From: Burkholderiaceae bacterium
Lineage (GTDB): Bacteria; Pseudomonadota; Gammaproteobacteria; Burkholderiales; Burkholderiaceae
Reading direction: 5' to 3'
Length of the DNA: 7,413 nt
Assembly (NCBI GenBank): GCA_030151165.1
Contig: JASLEM010000083.1
Location: 1 to 7,413 of the forward strand
Shown: one piece after another, positions 1-6,636 of the stretch
How the letters are laid out: every line of letters begins with the position of its first letter
Position numbering within the stretch: the stretch's first letter is position 1
Notes under the pieces: generated by a model
Told to the model about the DNA's origin: nothing
The model's database searches: none
Seen by the model: only the letters and a program-made list of their open reading frames with translations
Translations under genes and position numbers: made by a program

Positions 1-1175
1 TGGCAGACCTCGTCCATGTCGAAGTAGCCCACCATCGCGGGGATGGCGTTGATCAGGTCGCCCATGCGCTGCTCGCTGCGCGCGGTCCGCAGCTCGGCCT
101 CGTGGCGGTCGGTGATGTCGATCGTGAGCGCGTAGACGCCGCGGACGATGCCGTCGGCGTCGAAGTCCGGGATCATCTCGGTGAGGTAGTGGCGCTCGGC
201 GCCGTCGCGGCGGATCGTGCGCGTCCACTGCGAGCGCTCGCCGCCGAGCGCCTTGTCCAGCGGGTTCTTCAGCGACTGGTAGTGCGCCTCGCCCTGCACC
301 TCCGCGATGTGGCGGCCGACCATGCTGAACGGGTCGTGGCCGAGCCACTCGCGGTACTTGTCGTTGGCGAAGCGGTACTGGTGCGCCGGGTCGACGTAGG
401 CGACGAGCGCGGGCAGGTTGTCGGTGATGTCGCGCAGTTGCTGTTCCGACCGATCCCGCTGGCGGTCGGAGTCGGCCAGCGCCGAGGTCATCGCGTCGAA
501 CTCGCGCGAGAGGTCGCCGAACTCGTCGTGCGACGTGCTCGCGAGGCGGAACGAGAGGTCGCCGCGGCGGATCGCGACGGCGGCCTGGTCGAGCCGATGC
601 ATCGGCAGCAGCACGCGGCGCAGCACCACGCTGCAGCTCGCGAGCAGCATCAGCAGCATCACGCACGGCACCGAGAACGCGATCCACTTGAACTCGGTCT
701 CGGCGCGCGTGCGCAGCGCGACGGCGTCCTGCAGCCACTGGTAGGCGTAGTCGCTCATCGCCTGCGTGTTGGTGAGCAGCTGGTCGAGCAGCGCCTCCTT
801 GCGGCGTTGCGTGAACGGGTCGTTGTCGGCGGGCAGCTCCTCGAGGCGCGAGAACAGCGCCGGCAGCGCACGCGTGACGTCGCGCAGCTCGGCCAGCGCC
901 GAGCCCGAGAGCTCGTGGTGGCTGTCGTCCAGCGCGGCGGCGATCGCGGCGTGGCGCAGGTGCCATTGCTCGGCCGCGCGCGGCTCGGCGTAGCGCGCGT
1001 ACTCCTGCGTCAGCGCGAGCAGCCCGGCGACCTCGTGCTCGGTCACCTGCGCGCGCGCCTGCGCGTCGCCGGCGGCGTCCTCGCGCTTGCCGGCCGCGAA
1101 CACGATCGCGGCGGCGAGGATGCCCGTGACGACCGAGGCGGTCGCGAAGGCGAGGAGCTGGTTGCGGATGCGCAT
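1..1175 (-). CDS. Membrane PAS-domain sensor protein, C-terminus outside window
   Basis: The frame is open from ATG at 1175 to the window edge, giving 391 residues without a stop. Visible order: transmembrane helix about 6-28, a mostly helical periplasmic domain about 29-162, second transmembrane helix about 163-187, a HAMP-like linker about 188-240 (LLPMHRLDQAA, then DEFGDLSREFDAM), a PAS domain about 245-360 ending in ITDRHEAEL, and the start of a second PAS domain (LINAIPAMVGYFDMD). This is the layout of a transmembrane signal receptor that passes a periplasmic signal to a cytoplasmic output. The output domain (GGDEF, EAL or histidine kinase) lies beyond the edge and cannot be named. The start sits one base after the stop of the substrate-binding protein gene, so the two are almost surely co-transcribed and probably translationally coupled. 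The Shine-Dalgarno is weak, which fits coupling. Confidence 0.85.
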   Translation of the reverse strand, partial: MRIRNQLLAFATASVVTGILAAAIVFAAGKREDAAGDAQARAQVTEHEVAGLLALTQEYARYAEPRAAEQWHLRHAAIAAALDDSHHELSGSALAELRDVTRALPALFSRLEELPADNDPFTQRRKEALLDQLLTNTQAMSDYAYQWLQDAVALRTRAETEFKWIAFSVPCVMLLMLLASCSVVLRRVLLPMHRLDQAAVAIRRGDLSFRLASTSHDEFGDLSREFDAMTSALADSDRQRDRSEQQLRDITDNLPALVAYVDPAHQYRFANDKYREWLGHDPFSMVGRHIAEVQGEAHYQSLKNPLDKALGGERSQWTRTIRRDGAERHYLTEMIPDFDADGIVRGVYALTIDITDRHEAELRTARSEQRMGDLINAIPAMVGYFDMDEVC

Positions 1176-1176
1176 C

Positions 1177-2208
1177 TCAGTTGCCCGTGCCCACGGCGCC
1201 GGGCTTGATCGACTTCAGCGGCCCCGGGTAGATCAGCGTCAGCACGTTCGGCCGCGCCCCGCCCGGCACGTGGCCCTCGCGTTGCGCCCAGCGGGTCTCG
1301 GTTTCCATGGTGCTGAGGAGCGATTGATCGAGCGACAGCCGGAATCCCAGGCCGTTCCAGACCCAGTCGACGAAACGCTGGTCGAGCGCGAGCCGGTCGC
1401 GCAGGACGGTCTGCGCGTCGGCGGGCCGGGCGTGGATGAAGGCCTCGGCCCGGTCGACCGCCCGCAGCAGCCTGGCGAGCGCGGCGTCGCGCGAGCCGAG
1501 GATCCGGCGGCTCGCGACGAGGTTGTAGCTTTCGATGTAGCCGCCGGTCAAGGGCAGCCGCAAGCCCACGGAGGCGGCGCCGTCTCCGTGCAGCGCGGCG
1601 TAGCCGTAGGGCTCCCACATCGCGACGGCGTCGACGCGGCCCGAGCGCAGCGCCGCGACGGTCTCCTCGGCCTGGATCGGCACCATCGTGACGTGGTGCG
1701 GGTCGACGCCGACCGCGAGCAGGTGCGTCTCGAGCAGGTACTCGGCCGCGGTGCCCGCGACGACGCCCACCCTGCGGCCGTCGAGCTGCTCGCTGCGCGC
1801 GATGCCCGCGGCCTTGCGCGCGATGAGCTTGAGGTTGTCGCTGGCGTTGACGATGGTCGCGACGACCGCGACGTCCGCCTGCCGGAAGCCGTGCAGCACG
1901 ACGGGCATCTCGGACGTCGTCGCGAGGTCGGCGCCGCCGTCGAGCAGTTGCTGGAGGCAGCGCGTGCCGCCGATGCAGTCGGTGAGGGTGACGTCCAGCC
2001 CCTCCTGCGCGAAGAAGCCCTCCTGCTGCGCGACGTACAGCGGCAGCGACACCGGCGCCCGCGACGCGGCGATGCGCAGCGTCTCGGCCGCCCGGGCCGC
2101 CGGCGCCGCGGCCAGCGCCGACGCCAGCAGGGCGAACGCCGCCACGCGGCGGACGAGCGCCGGGAGACGGGATTCGGTGGCGGCGGACAGGGTCGAGGCG
2201 ACGGGCAT
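1177..2208 (-). CDS. NMT1/SsuA-like periplasmic substrate-binding protein
   Basis: This 343-residue protein has a signal peptide: arginines at 20-21, hydrophobic stretch about 22-37, likely cleavage after ARA at 40. The mature part has the fold pattern of NMT1/THI5-like (SsuA/TauA-class) binding proteins: an N-terminal strand (ETLRIAAS), LYVAQQEGFFAQEGLDV, a cleft segment with GGADLATTSEMP, and the second-lobe motif VDAVAMWEPYGYAAL. The family binds small ligands such as sulfonates, nitrate or pyrimidine precursors in the periplasm; the ligand here cannot be read from sequence. Cys78 and Cys84 flank the first-lobe cleft loop. No permease or ATPase gene is present, and the next gene, one base away, is a membrane PAS sensor, so a sensory role is plausible (inference). 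The ATG at 2208 is chosen because it places the signal peptide near the N-terminus. It lacks a Shine-Dalgarno, and a GTG at 2280 in the same frame is an alternative. Confidence 0.85.
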   Translation of the reverse strand: MPVASTLSAATESRLPALVRRVAAFALLASALAAAPAARAAETLRIAASRAPVSLPLYVAQQEGFFAQEGLDVTLTDCIGGTRCLQQLLDGGADLATTSEMPVVLHGFRQADVAVVATIVNASDNLKLIARKAAGIARSEQLDGRRVGVVAGTAAEYLLETHLLAVGVDPHHVTMVPIQAEETVAALRSGRVDAVAMWEPYGYAALHGDGAASVGLRLPLTGGYIESYNLVASRRILGSRDAALARLLRAVDRAEAFIHARPADAQTVLRDRLALDQRFVDWVWNGLGFRLSLDQSLLSTMETETRWAQREGHVPGGARPNVLTLIYPGPLKSIKPGAVGTGN

Positions 2209-2379
2209 GGGCGGCGGCGGGCCGTCGAGGCACTCGGGGGCCCGCCCGGGATGGGCGCACCGCCGGCTTCGACGTTTCACCCGGAAGCATCCCAGATCGC
2301 ACGCCCGGCGAAGCGGCGAAAAGAGCGTCGAATCGCCCGTTCCCGCCCGCGCCGACAGCCCGCGTTCAGCCGCCGCGGC

Positions 2380-3009
2380 TCAGTTCTGCGACGAGTGCGC
2401 GACGTGCAGCGAGACGGCCCGGCCGCCGCGGAACTCGATCGTGAGCGAGCCGACCACGTCGAGGTTGCCGCTCTGGCCGTGGAACAGCGTCGCGTACGAC
2501 GCGCCCGGCTTCGCCGGCACGCCCAGCGACTTGCGCAGCTCCGTGCTGATCCCGCCGAGCCACAGGCCGTCGTCGAAGCGCACGGGCTTGAACTTCGCGG
2601 GCAGCTCGGGGCAGGTGTCGGAGGCCGGCGTGCCGGCGGCCAGGTCGACCGCCGTGACGCCGTCGACGCGCCCGCGCGACAGCTCGCTCGTCGCCAGCCA
2701 GAAACGCTGCGCCGGCGCCGCGTCGGAGACGGTGTAGCAGAGCCAGTCCAGCGAATCGGTGCCGTTGCCCTGGTGCGTGATCACGCCGGCGCCGATCGAG
2801 TTGCGCACGCTGGTGATGGCGGTCGAGTCGAGCCCCACGCGCAGCGCGCCGAGCAGCAGCGGGCGCGTCGGGTCGACCACGGCGGGCGCGGGCGAGTCCT
2901 TCGTGACCGGCCACGGCGGCGGGGGAACGGCCTGCGCGCGCGCCGTCGCCGACGCGAGGACCAGGGTCGCGGCCAGCACCGGCAGCCAGGACGACAGGCG
3001 AATCTGCAT
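2380..3009 (-). CDS. Exported protein of unknown function, 209 residues
   Basis: I do not recognise this protein. It begins with a clear Sec signal peptide (MQIRLSSWLP, hydrophobic core about 8-20, cleavage probably after ARA at 25), followed by a proline-rich linker (VPPPPWP). The mature part of about 184 residues contains only two cysteines (91 and 133), which could form a disulfide. It has no internal membrane segment and ends in a beta-rich tail (LDVVGSLTIEFRGGRAVSLHVAH). It is therefore probably a soluble periplasmic or secreted protein. The ATG at 3009 is chosen over the longer open frame reaching 3552 because it is preceded by GGAGA ten bases upstream and immediately starts a signal peptide. 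It lies upstream of, and in the same direction as, the substrate-binding protein and sensor genes, 171 bp from the chosen start of the former, so co-transcription is possible but not shown. Confidence 0.75.
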   Translation of the reverse strand: MQIRLSSWLPVLAATLVLASATARAQAVPPPPWPVTKDSPAPAVVDPTRPLLLGALRVGLDSTAITSVRNSIGAGVITHQGNGTDSLDWLCYTVSDAAPAQRFWLATSELSRGRVDGVTAVDLAAGTPASDTCPELPAKFKPVRFDDGLWLGGISTELRKSLGVPAKPGASYATLFHGQSGNLDVVGSLTIEFRGGRAVSLHVAHSSQN

Positions 3010-3019
3010 GGTGGAAAAG

Positions 3020-3024
3020 TCTCC
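3020..3024 (-). promoter_or_regulatory. Ribosome binding site of the 209-residue exported protein
   Basis: GGAGA on the minus strand lies ten bases before the ATG at 3009. It decides the start: the frame is open upstream to 3552, but that extension is arginine-rich, low in hydrophobic residues and would bury the signal peptide. Confidence 0.55.
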
Positions 3025-3120
3025 GAACTCGTTGTTCTGCGGGGTCGATCGCCTCTGCGCGCGCCTCGACGCCCCTTTCTGTCTTTTCGGCAGTTTGACC
3101 CGCCGCCGTACCTTGCCGGG

Positions 3121-3134
3121 GTCACCGAGGTGAC
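3121..3134. repeat. Dyad GTCACC-GA-GGTGAC, possible operator
   Basis: Perfect 6-bp inverted repeat with a 2-bp centre, 112 bp upstream of the minus-strand start at 3009. It is the size of a regulator half-site pair. A chance dyad is quite possible at this GC content. Confidence 0.3.
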
Positions 3135-3242
3135 GCCGCGCAGCGGTGCGCGTGCACCTTCTCACATCCTGTCGCACGCCCGCGTCGCGGCTCGTGGCCG
3201 GGGTGGCGTCTCTCTCCATCATCATCGCGTCCGGGCCGGGCC

Positions 3243-3265
3243 GGCTTGTCGTCGTGCGACAAGCC
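3243..3265. repeat. Perfect 9-bp inverted repeat (GGCTTGTCG / CGACAAGCC)
   Basis: The arms at 3243-3251 and 3257-3265 are separated by a 5-nt loop, TCGTG. As RNA this would be a stable hairpin, but neither strand has a following T-run, so it is not a classical terminator. It sits in the middle of the divergent intergenic region and could be an operator for either side. Confidence 0.45.
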
Positions 3266-3525
3266 CCTTGCCGGATCGCGCCAGCGCCAACTTGTTCACG
3301 TTCCACGAGGGCCCGGGCGGTCGCGGCGGCATCGAGGCAGGCGTGCGCGAGAAGGCGTCCGGCAGGTGGAACGACGTTGGGATCGGCCGCGGGCGGCGGA
3401 GTTCCCTGCCGGCGCATTGTCGGCGTGCAGTACCGCACGCGTCGGCCCGAACTTACCCGCAGCGAACAACGCGCCGACGGCCGCCCGCCGGCGTTCCAAA
3501 GCTCGCCGAAGGGTCGGCGCGCATT

Positions 3526-3534
3526 TGCTAAATT
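3526..3534 (+). promoter_or_regulatory. Possible extended -10 element of the scoAB cluster
   Basis: TGCTAAATT fits TGn followed by a -10-like hexamer (TAAATT), 35 bases before the scoA start. No convincing -35 lies 16-18 bp upstream. It is the most AT-rich patch just before the operon; support is weak. Confidence 0.25.
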
Positions 3535-3569
3535 GCGGCGGCGATCCCGCAAGCGACAGAGACGACACG

Positions 3570-4268
3570 ATGATCGACAAGATCGTTGACAGCACGGCCG
3601 CGGCGCTCGCCGACGTGCCGGACGGCGCGACCATCATGGTCGGCGGCTTCGGCACCGCGGGCCTGCCCGACGAACTGATGGACGCGCTGATCGCGCAGGG
3701 CGCGCGCGAGCTGACGATCGTCAACAACAACGCCGGCAACGGTGACACCGGCCTCGCCGCGCTGCTGGCCGCGGGCCGCGTGCGCAAGATCATCTGCAGC
3801 TTCCCGCGCCAGGTCGACTCGCACCACTTCGACGCGCTGTACCGCGCCGGCAGGATCGAGCTCGAGCTCGTGCCGCAGGGCAACCTCGCCGAGCGCATCC
3901 GCGCCGCGGGCGCCGGCATCGGCGCGTTCTTCACGCCGACCGGCTACGGCACGATGCTGGCCGAAGGCAAGGAGACGCGCGAGATCGACGGGAAGATGTA
4001 CGTGCTCGAGAAACCGATCCACGCCGACTACGCGCTGATCAAGGCCGAGCGCGGCGACCGCTGGGGCAACCTCACGTACCGCATGACGGCGCGCAACTTC
4101 GGCCCGATCATGGCGACGGCCGCGAAGTGCACGGTCGCGACGGTGCACGAGGTCGTCGAGCTCGGCACGCTCGACCCCGAGGCCGTCGTCACGCAGGGCC
4201 TGTTCGTCCAGCGCGTCGTCCCGATCGCCCGCACCGCGACGCGCGGCGCCGGGTTCAAGACGGCCTGA
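3570..4268 (+). CDS. scoA: 3-oxoacid (succinyl-CoA type) CoA-transferase subunit A
   Basis: This 232-residue protein is the usual length for the A subunit of a two-subunit family I CoA-transferase. It carries the CoA-transferase signature 1 at residues 18-33 (DGATIMVGGFGTAGLP), followed by VNNNAGNGDTGLAALL, SFPRQVDSHHF, GNLAERIRAAGAGIGAFFTPTGYGT and ETREIDGKMYVLE, all strongly resembling PcaI/ScoA proteins. With subunit B it moves CoA from succinyl-CoA to a 3-oxoacid in the cytoplasm. PcaI (3-oxoadipate) and ScoA (acetoacetate) are hard to tell apart by sequence; the neighbouring acetoacetate decarboxylase and 3-hydroxybutyrate dehydrogenase favour acetoacetate. The ATG at 3570 matches the family N-terminus and has a weak purine stretch (AGAGA) seven bases upstream. 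The in-frame extension to 3246 has no family counterpart. Confidence 0.92.
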   Translation: MIDKIVDSTAAALADVPDGATIMVGGFGTAGLPDELMDALIAQGARELTIVNNNAGNGDTGLAALLAAGRVRKIICSFPRQVDSHHFDALYRAGRIELELVPQGNLAERIRAAGAGIGAFFTPTGYGTMLAEGKETREIDGKMYVLEKPIHADYALIKAERGDRWGNLTYRMTARNFGPIMATAAKCTVATVHEVVELGTLDPEAVVTQGLFVQRVVPIARTATRGAGFKTA

Positions 4269-4287
4269 CCAGACCACGGAATCCGCG

Positions 4288-4950
4288 ATGAACGACACCA
4301 CGTCTCCCAAGCTCCCGCGCTGGACGCGCGACCAGATGGCCGAGCGCATCGCGCGCGACATCCCCGACGGCAGCGTCGTCAACCTCGGCATCGGGCTGCC
4401 GACGCTGGTCGCCAACCACCTGCCGCCCGATCGCGAGATCGTCCTGCAAAGCGAGAACGGCATCATCGGCATGGGCCCCGCGCCCGCGCCGGGCGAGGAG
4501 GACTACGACCTCACCAACGCCGGCAAGCAGCCGGTGACGCTGCTGCCCGGCGGCTCGTTCTTCCACCACGCCGACAGCTTCGCGATGATGCGCGGCGGCC
4601 ATCTCGACATCTGCGTGCTGGGCGCGTTCCAGGTCTCCGCACGGGGCGACCTCGCGAACTGGCACACCGGCGCCGAGGGCGCGATCCCGGCCGTCGGCGG
4701 CGCGATGGACCTGGCGATCGGCGCCAAGAAGACCTTCGTGATGATGGAGCACACGACCAAGTCCGGCGAGAGCAAGCTCGTCGAGGCCTGCACCTACCCG
4801 CTGACCGGCCTGGCCTGCGTCAGCCGCGTCTACACCGACCTCGCCGTGATCGACGTCGGCCCGCAGGGCGCGACGGTGGTGGACGTCGTCCCCGGCCTCG
4901 CGTTCGAGCAGTTGCAGGCCGTCACCGCCGTGCCCCTGCGGCGCGCCTGA
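4288..4950 (+). CDS. scoB: 3-oxoacid (succinyl-CoA type) CoA-transferase subunit B
   Basis: This 220-residue protein starts 19 bp after the scoA stop. It has the CoA-transferase signature 2, LQSENG, at 53-58, whose Glu56 is the family's catalytic glutamate that forms the glutamyl-CoA thioester. Other family blocks are [68 protein letters not shown] and [13 protein letters not shown]. No expected block is missing, so the enzyme appears intact. It pairs with ScoA, giving acetoacetyl-CoA from acetoacetate plus succinyl-CoA (or 3-oxoadipyl-CoA if the pair is really PcaIJ). The ribosome site is poor (CGGAA about seven bases upstream), so coupling with scoA translation is likely. Confidence 0.93.
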   Translation: MNDTTSPKLPRWTRDQMAERIARDIPDGSVVNLGIGLPTLVANHLPPDREIVLQSENGIIGMGPAPAPGEEDYDLTNAGKQPVTLLPGGSFFHHADSFAMMRGGHLDICVLGAFQVSARGDLANWHTGAEGAIPAVGGAMDLAIGAKKTFVMMEHTTKSGESKLVEACTYPLTGLACVSRVYTDLAVIDVGPQGATVVDVVPGLAFEQLQAVTAVPLRRA

Positions 4951-5120
4951 TCGCACCGCCGGAGCGGCCGGATCCGCCGCGCGAATACGCCCGCCCGACC
5001 ATTCCGGCGGGGGTGCGTCTCTCCCGTTGGGCCGATTCCATGCTGCGGCGCACACAAGTCACCCGGCCGACAGCAGAGTCTGGTAGAAACCCCGCTGAGC
5101 ATTCATCCCAGGGAGCCTCG
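4951..5120 (+). other. scoB-adc intergenic region (170 bp)
   Basis: No gene or clear terminator is seen. The gap is long for an operon interior, so adc may have its own promoter; TAGAAA at 5084-5089 preceded by TG could be a -10 but lacks a -35. An in-frame upstream ATG at 5013 has no ribosome site and adds residues absent from the adc family. Confidence 0.35.
5110..5115 (+). promoter_or_regulatory. Ribosome binding site that fixes the adc start
   Basis: AGGGAG lies five bases before the ATG at 5121. This is the best match in the vicinity and selects that start over the in-frame ATG at 5013. Confidence 0.7.
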
Positions 5121-5861
5121 ATGACCGAAGACGAAGTCCGCGAGCACGCGTTCGCCATGCCGATGAACAACCCCGCGTTCCCGCCGGGGCCGTACCGCTT
5201 CGTCGACCGCGAGTACCTGATCATCACGTATCGCACCGACCCCGACGCGTTGCGCAAGCTGATCCCGGCGCCGCTGGAGCTGGTCGAGCCCGTGGTGAAG
5301 TACGAGTTCATCAACATGCCCGATTCGACGGGCTTCGGCCACTACTGCGAGTCGGGCCAGGTGATCCCGGTGTCGTTCAAGGGCGAGGTCGGCGGCTTCA
5401 CGCTGGCGATGTACCTCAACGACCACCCGCCGATCGCCGCCGGCCGCGAGCTGTGGGGCTTCCCGAAGAAGCTCGGCCAGCCGGAGCTGCGCGTGCACAC
5501 CGACACGTTGATGGGCACCCTCGACTACAGCGAGTTCCGCGTCGCCACCGGCACCATGGGCTACAAGCACCAGGCGATGGACCACGCGAAGGCCAAGGCC
5601 GCGCTCGAGGCGCCGAGCTTCCTGCTGAAGATCATCCCGCACGTCGACGGCACGCCGCGCATCTGCGAGCTGGTGCGCTACAACCTGACCGACGTCACCG
5701 TCAAGGGCGCGTGGACCGGCCCCGGCGGGCTCGATCTGCGCCACCACGCGCTCGCGCCCGTGGCCGACCTGCCGGTGCTGGAGATCGTCTCCACCGTCCA
5801 CATGCTGGCCGACCTGACGCTGCCGCTCGGCACCGTCGCGTACGACTACCTCGCGAAATAA
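5121..5861 (+). CDS. adc: Acetoacetate decarboxylase
   Basis: This 246-residue protein is about the length of the Clostridium acetobutylicum enzyme (244). It catalyses acetoacetate to acetone plus CO2 in the cytoplasm through a lysine Schiff base. The catalytic segment [11 protein letters not shown] is present at 108-118, with Lys116 equivalent to clostridial Lys115 and Lys117 to the pKa-lowering Lys116. The conserved Arg (Arg30 in FVDREYL) and Glu (Glu77 in [10 protein letters not shown]) are also in place, so activity is expected. It sits between the CoA-transferase pair and bdh and uses the same substrate, acetoacetate, offering a drain to acetone. Some members of the superfamily have other 2- or 3-oxoacid substrates, but retention of all the landmark residues makes true Adc the best call. 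The start is set by a good AGGGAG site. Confidence 0.93.
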   Translation: MTEDEVREHAFAMPMNNPAFPPGPYRFVDREYLIITYRTDPDALRKLIPAPLELVEPVVKYEFINMPDSTGFGHYCESGQVIPVSFKGEVGGFTLAMYLNDHPPIAAGRELWGFPKKLGQPELRVHTDTLMGTLDYSEFRVATGTMGYKHQAMDHAKAKAALEAPSFLLKIIPHVDGTPRICELVRYNLTDVTVKGAWTGPGGLDLRHHALAPVADLPVLEIVSTVHMLADLTLPLGTVAYDYLAK

Positions 5862-5877
5862 GGCCTGCGCGCAGGCC
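5862..5877 (+). terminator. Hairpin directly after adc stop (weak terminator or mRNA-stabilising)
   Basis: GGCCTGCGCGCAGGCC is a perfect 16-bp palindrome starting at the base after the adc TAA. As RNA it would form a 6-bp stem with a CGCG loop, followed by CCCTTCCTC rather than a T-run. It may attenuate or stabilise the transcript between adc and bdh, and full intrinsic termination is doubtful. Confidence 0.4.
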
Positions 5878-5917
5878 CCTTCCTCACGCATCGAACATCG
5901 CGCACCGCGCGTCACAC

Positions 5918-5923
5918 AAGGAG
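5918..5923 (+). promoter_or_regulatory. Ribosome binding site of the plus-strand bdh
   Basis: AAGGAG lies six bases before the ATG at 5930. This strong site indicates the gene start is genuine even though its 3' end is lost. Confidence 0.7.
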
Positions 5924-5929
5924 CAGCAC

Positions 5930-6583
5930 ATGACACTCAAGGACAAGGTCGCCATCATCACCGGCGCCGCCAGCGGCATCGGCAAGGAAATCGCGCTGGA
6001 GTACTCGAAGGCCGGCGCGAAGGTCGTGATCGCCGACCTCGTGCTCACCGCCGCGCAGGCCACCGCCGACGAGATCAACGCCGGCGGCGGCCAGGCGATG
6101 GCCGTCGAGATGAACGTCGTCAACGAAGCGCAGGTGGACGCGGGCGTCGCCAAGGTCGTCGAGCAGTTCGGCGGCGTCGACGTGCTGATCTCCAACGCCG
6201 GCATCCAGATCATCAGCCCGATCGTCGACTTCAAGCTCGCCGACTGGCAGCGCCTGATGGCCATCCACGTCGACGGCGCCTTCCTGACCACGCGCGCCGC
6301 GATGCGCGCGATGATCGCGCAGGGCAAGGGCGGCTCGATCATCTACATGGGCTCGGTGCACTCGCACGAGGCCTCGCCGTCGACGGTGTCGACCAGCATC
6401 ACCTTCTTGATCACGTCCTCTTCGCTGATGTTCAGTTCCTTGGCCTGCTCGGGGATCTGCTTTTCCACCAGCGGTGTGCGCACGAAGCCGGGGCAGATGA
6501 CGTTGGAGCGGATCTTGTCCTTGGCGCCTTCCTTGGCCACCACCTTGGCCAGGCCCAGCAGGCCGTGCTTGGCGGTGACGTAG
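5930..6583 (+). CDS. bdh: 3-hydroxybutyrate dehydrogenase fragment, 3' end replaced
   Basis: Residues 1-150 are a clear short-chain dehydrogenase of the 3-hydroxybutyrate dehydrogenase type: the NAD-binding TGAASGIG at 11-18, IADL at 34-37, SNAGIQ at 88-93 and GSVHSH with the active-site Ser142. The enzyme oxidises 3-hydroxybutyrate to acetoacetate with NAD+, matching the upstream genes. After EASP (codon 150, ending 6379) the family sequence stops. The frame runs about 67 further codons, which are antisense of a second bdh, to TAG at 6581-6583. The catalytic Tyr155 and Lys159 (YxxxK) and the whole C-terminal half are absent, so the product cannot be an active dehydrogenase as written. The start has a strong AAGGAG site and lies 68 bp after adc. 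Whether this is a true truncation or a chimeric join is unresolved. Confidence 0.88.
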   Translation: MTLKDKVAIITGAASGIGKEIALEYSKAGAKVVIADLVLTAAQATADEINAGGGQAMAVEMNVVNEAQVDAGVAKVVEQFGGVDVLISNAGIQIISPIVDFKLADWQRLMAIHVDGAFLTTRAAMRAMIAQGKGGSIIYMGSVHSHEASPSTVSTSITFLITSSSLMFSSLACSGICFSTSGVRTKPGQMTLERILSLAPSLATTLARPSRPCLAVT

Positions 6584-6636
6584 GGCGCCTTCAGCGGCGA
6601 GGCCAGGTGCGAGTGCACCGAGCCCATGTAGATGAT
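6338..6636. repeat. Inverted repeat formed by two head-on bdh copies
   Basis: The arms at 6338-6367 and 6607-6636 are 30 bp, identical in inverted orientation, and encode the same [10 protein letters not shown] segment. They are the best-conserved part of a longer imperfect inverted repeat: codons 1-150 of the plus copy (5930-6379) against codons 1-150 of the minus copy (7044-6595), which I count at 108 of 150 identical residues. The repeat reflects gene homology, not a transposon end. Confidence 0.85.

Larger units (their letters stand above)
3010..3569. other. Long gene-free divergent intergenic region (560 bp)
   Basis: This stretch separates the minus-strand exported protein from the plus-strand CoA-transferase genes. 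The frames open through it on both strands translate to arginine- and alanine-rich sequence with no family resemblance and no good ribosome site, so I see no gene. It should hold the promoters of both directions. Visible structure is a 14-bp dyad at 3121-3134, a 9-bp-stem inverted repeat at 3243-3265 and a possible -10 element just before scoA. No T-rich terminator was found. Confidence 0.6.

Noticed and set aside
102..1208. Long plus-strand open frame over the sensor gene
   Set aside because: It is antisense to the PAS sensor, rich in Arg/Val/Ala with no domain; long spurious frames are expected at this GC content.
1043..2302. 419-residue minus-strand open frame overlapping the binding protein
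   Set aside because: It is the wrong frame of the binding-protein gene and gives Arg/Ala/Pro-rich sequence, while the adjacent frame has a signal peptide and family motifs.
3514..3530. Possible sigma-54 promoter (GGCGC ... TTGCT) before scoA
   Set aside because: The GG-to-GC spacing is one base short of the strict sigma-54 requirement and the -24 element is a poor match.
1087..3531. 814-residue plus-strand open frame
   Set aside because: It runs antisense through three unrelated minus-strand genes and intergenic DNA, is Arg/Gln/Asp-rich, and shows no family motif.
3010..3552. N-terminal extension of the 209-residue exported protein
   Set aside because: It is Arg-rich, would place a signal peptide internally, and a good ribosome site exists at the shorter start.
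3246..3569. N-terminal extension of scoA
   Set aside because: The family N-terminus aligns with the ATG at 3570; the extension is low-complexity and unrelated.
5013..5120. Upstream in-frame ATG of adc
   Set aside because: It has no ribosome site and adds 36 residues not found in acetoacetate decarboxylases.
6343..6583. A novel fused C-terminal domain on either bdh
   Set aside because: The extra residues on each frame are exactly the antisense of the other bdh copy, so they are read-through, not a domain.
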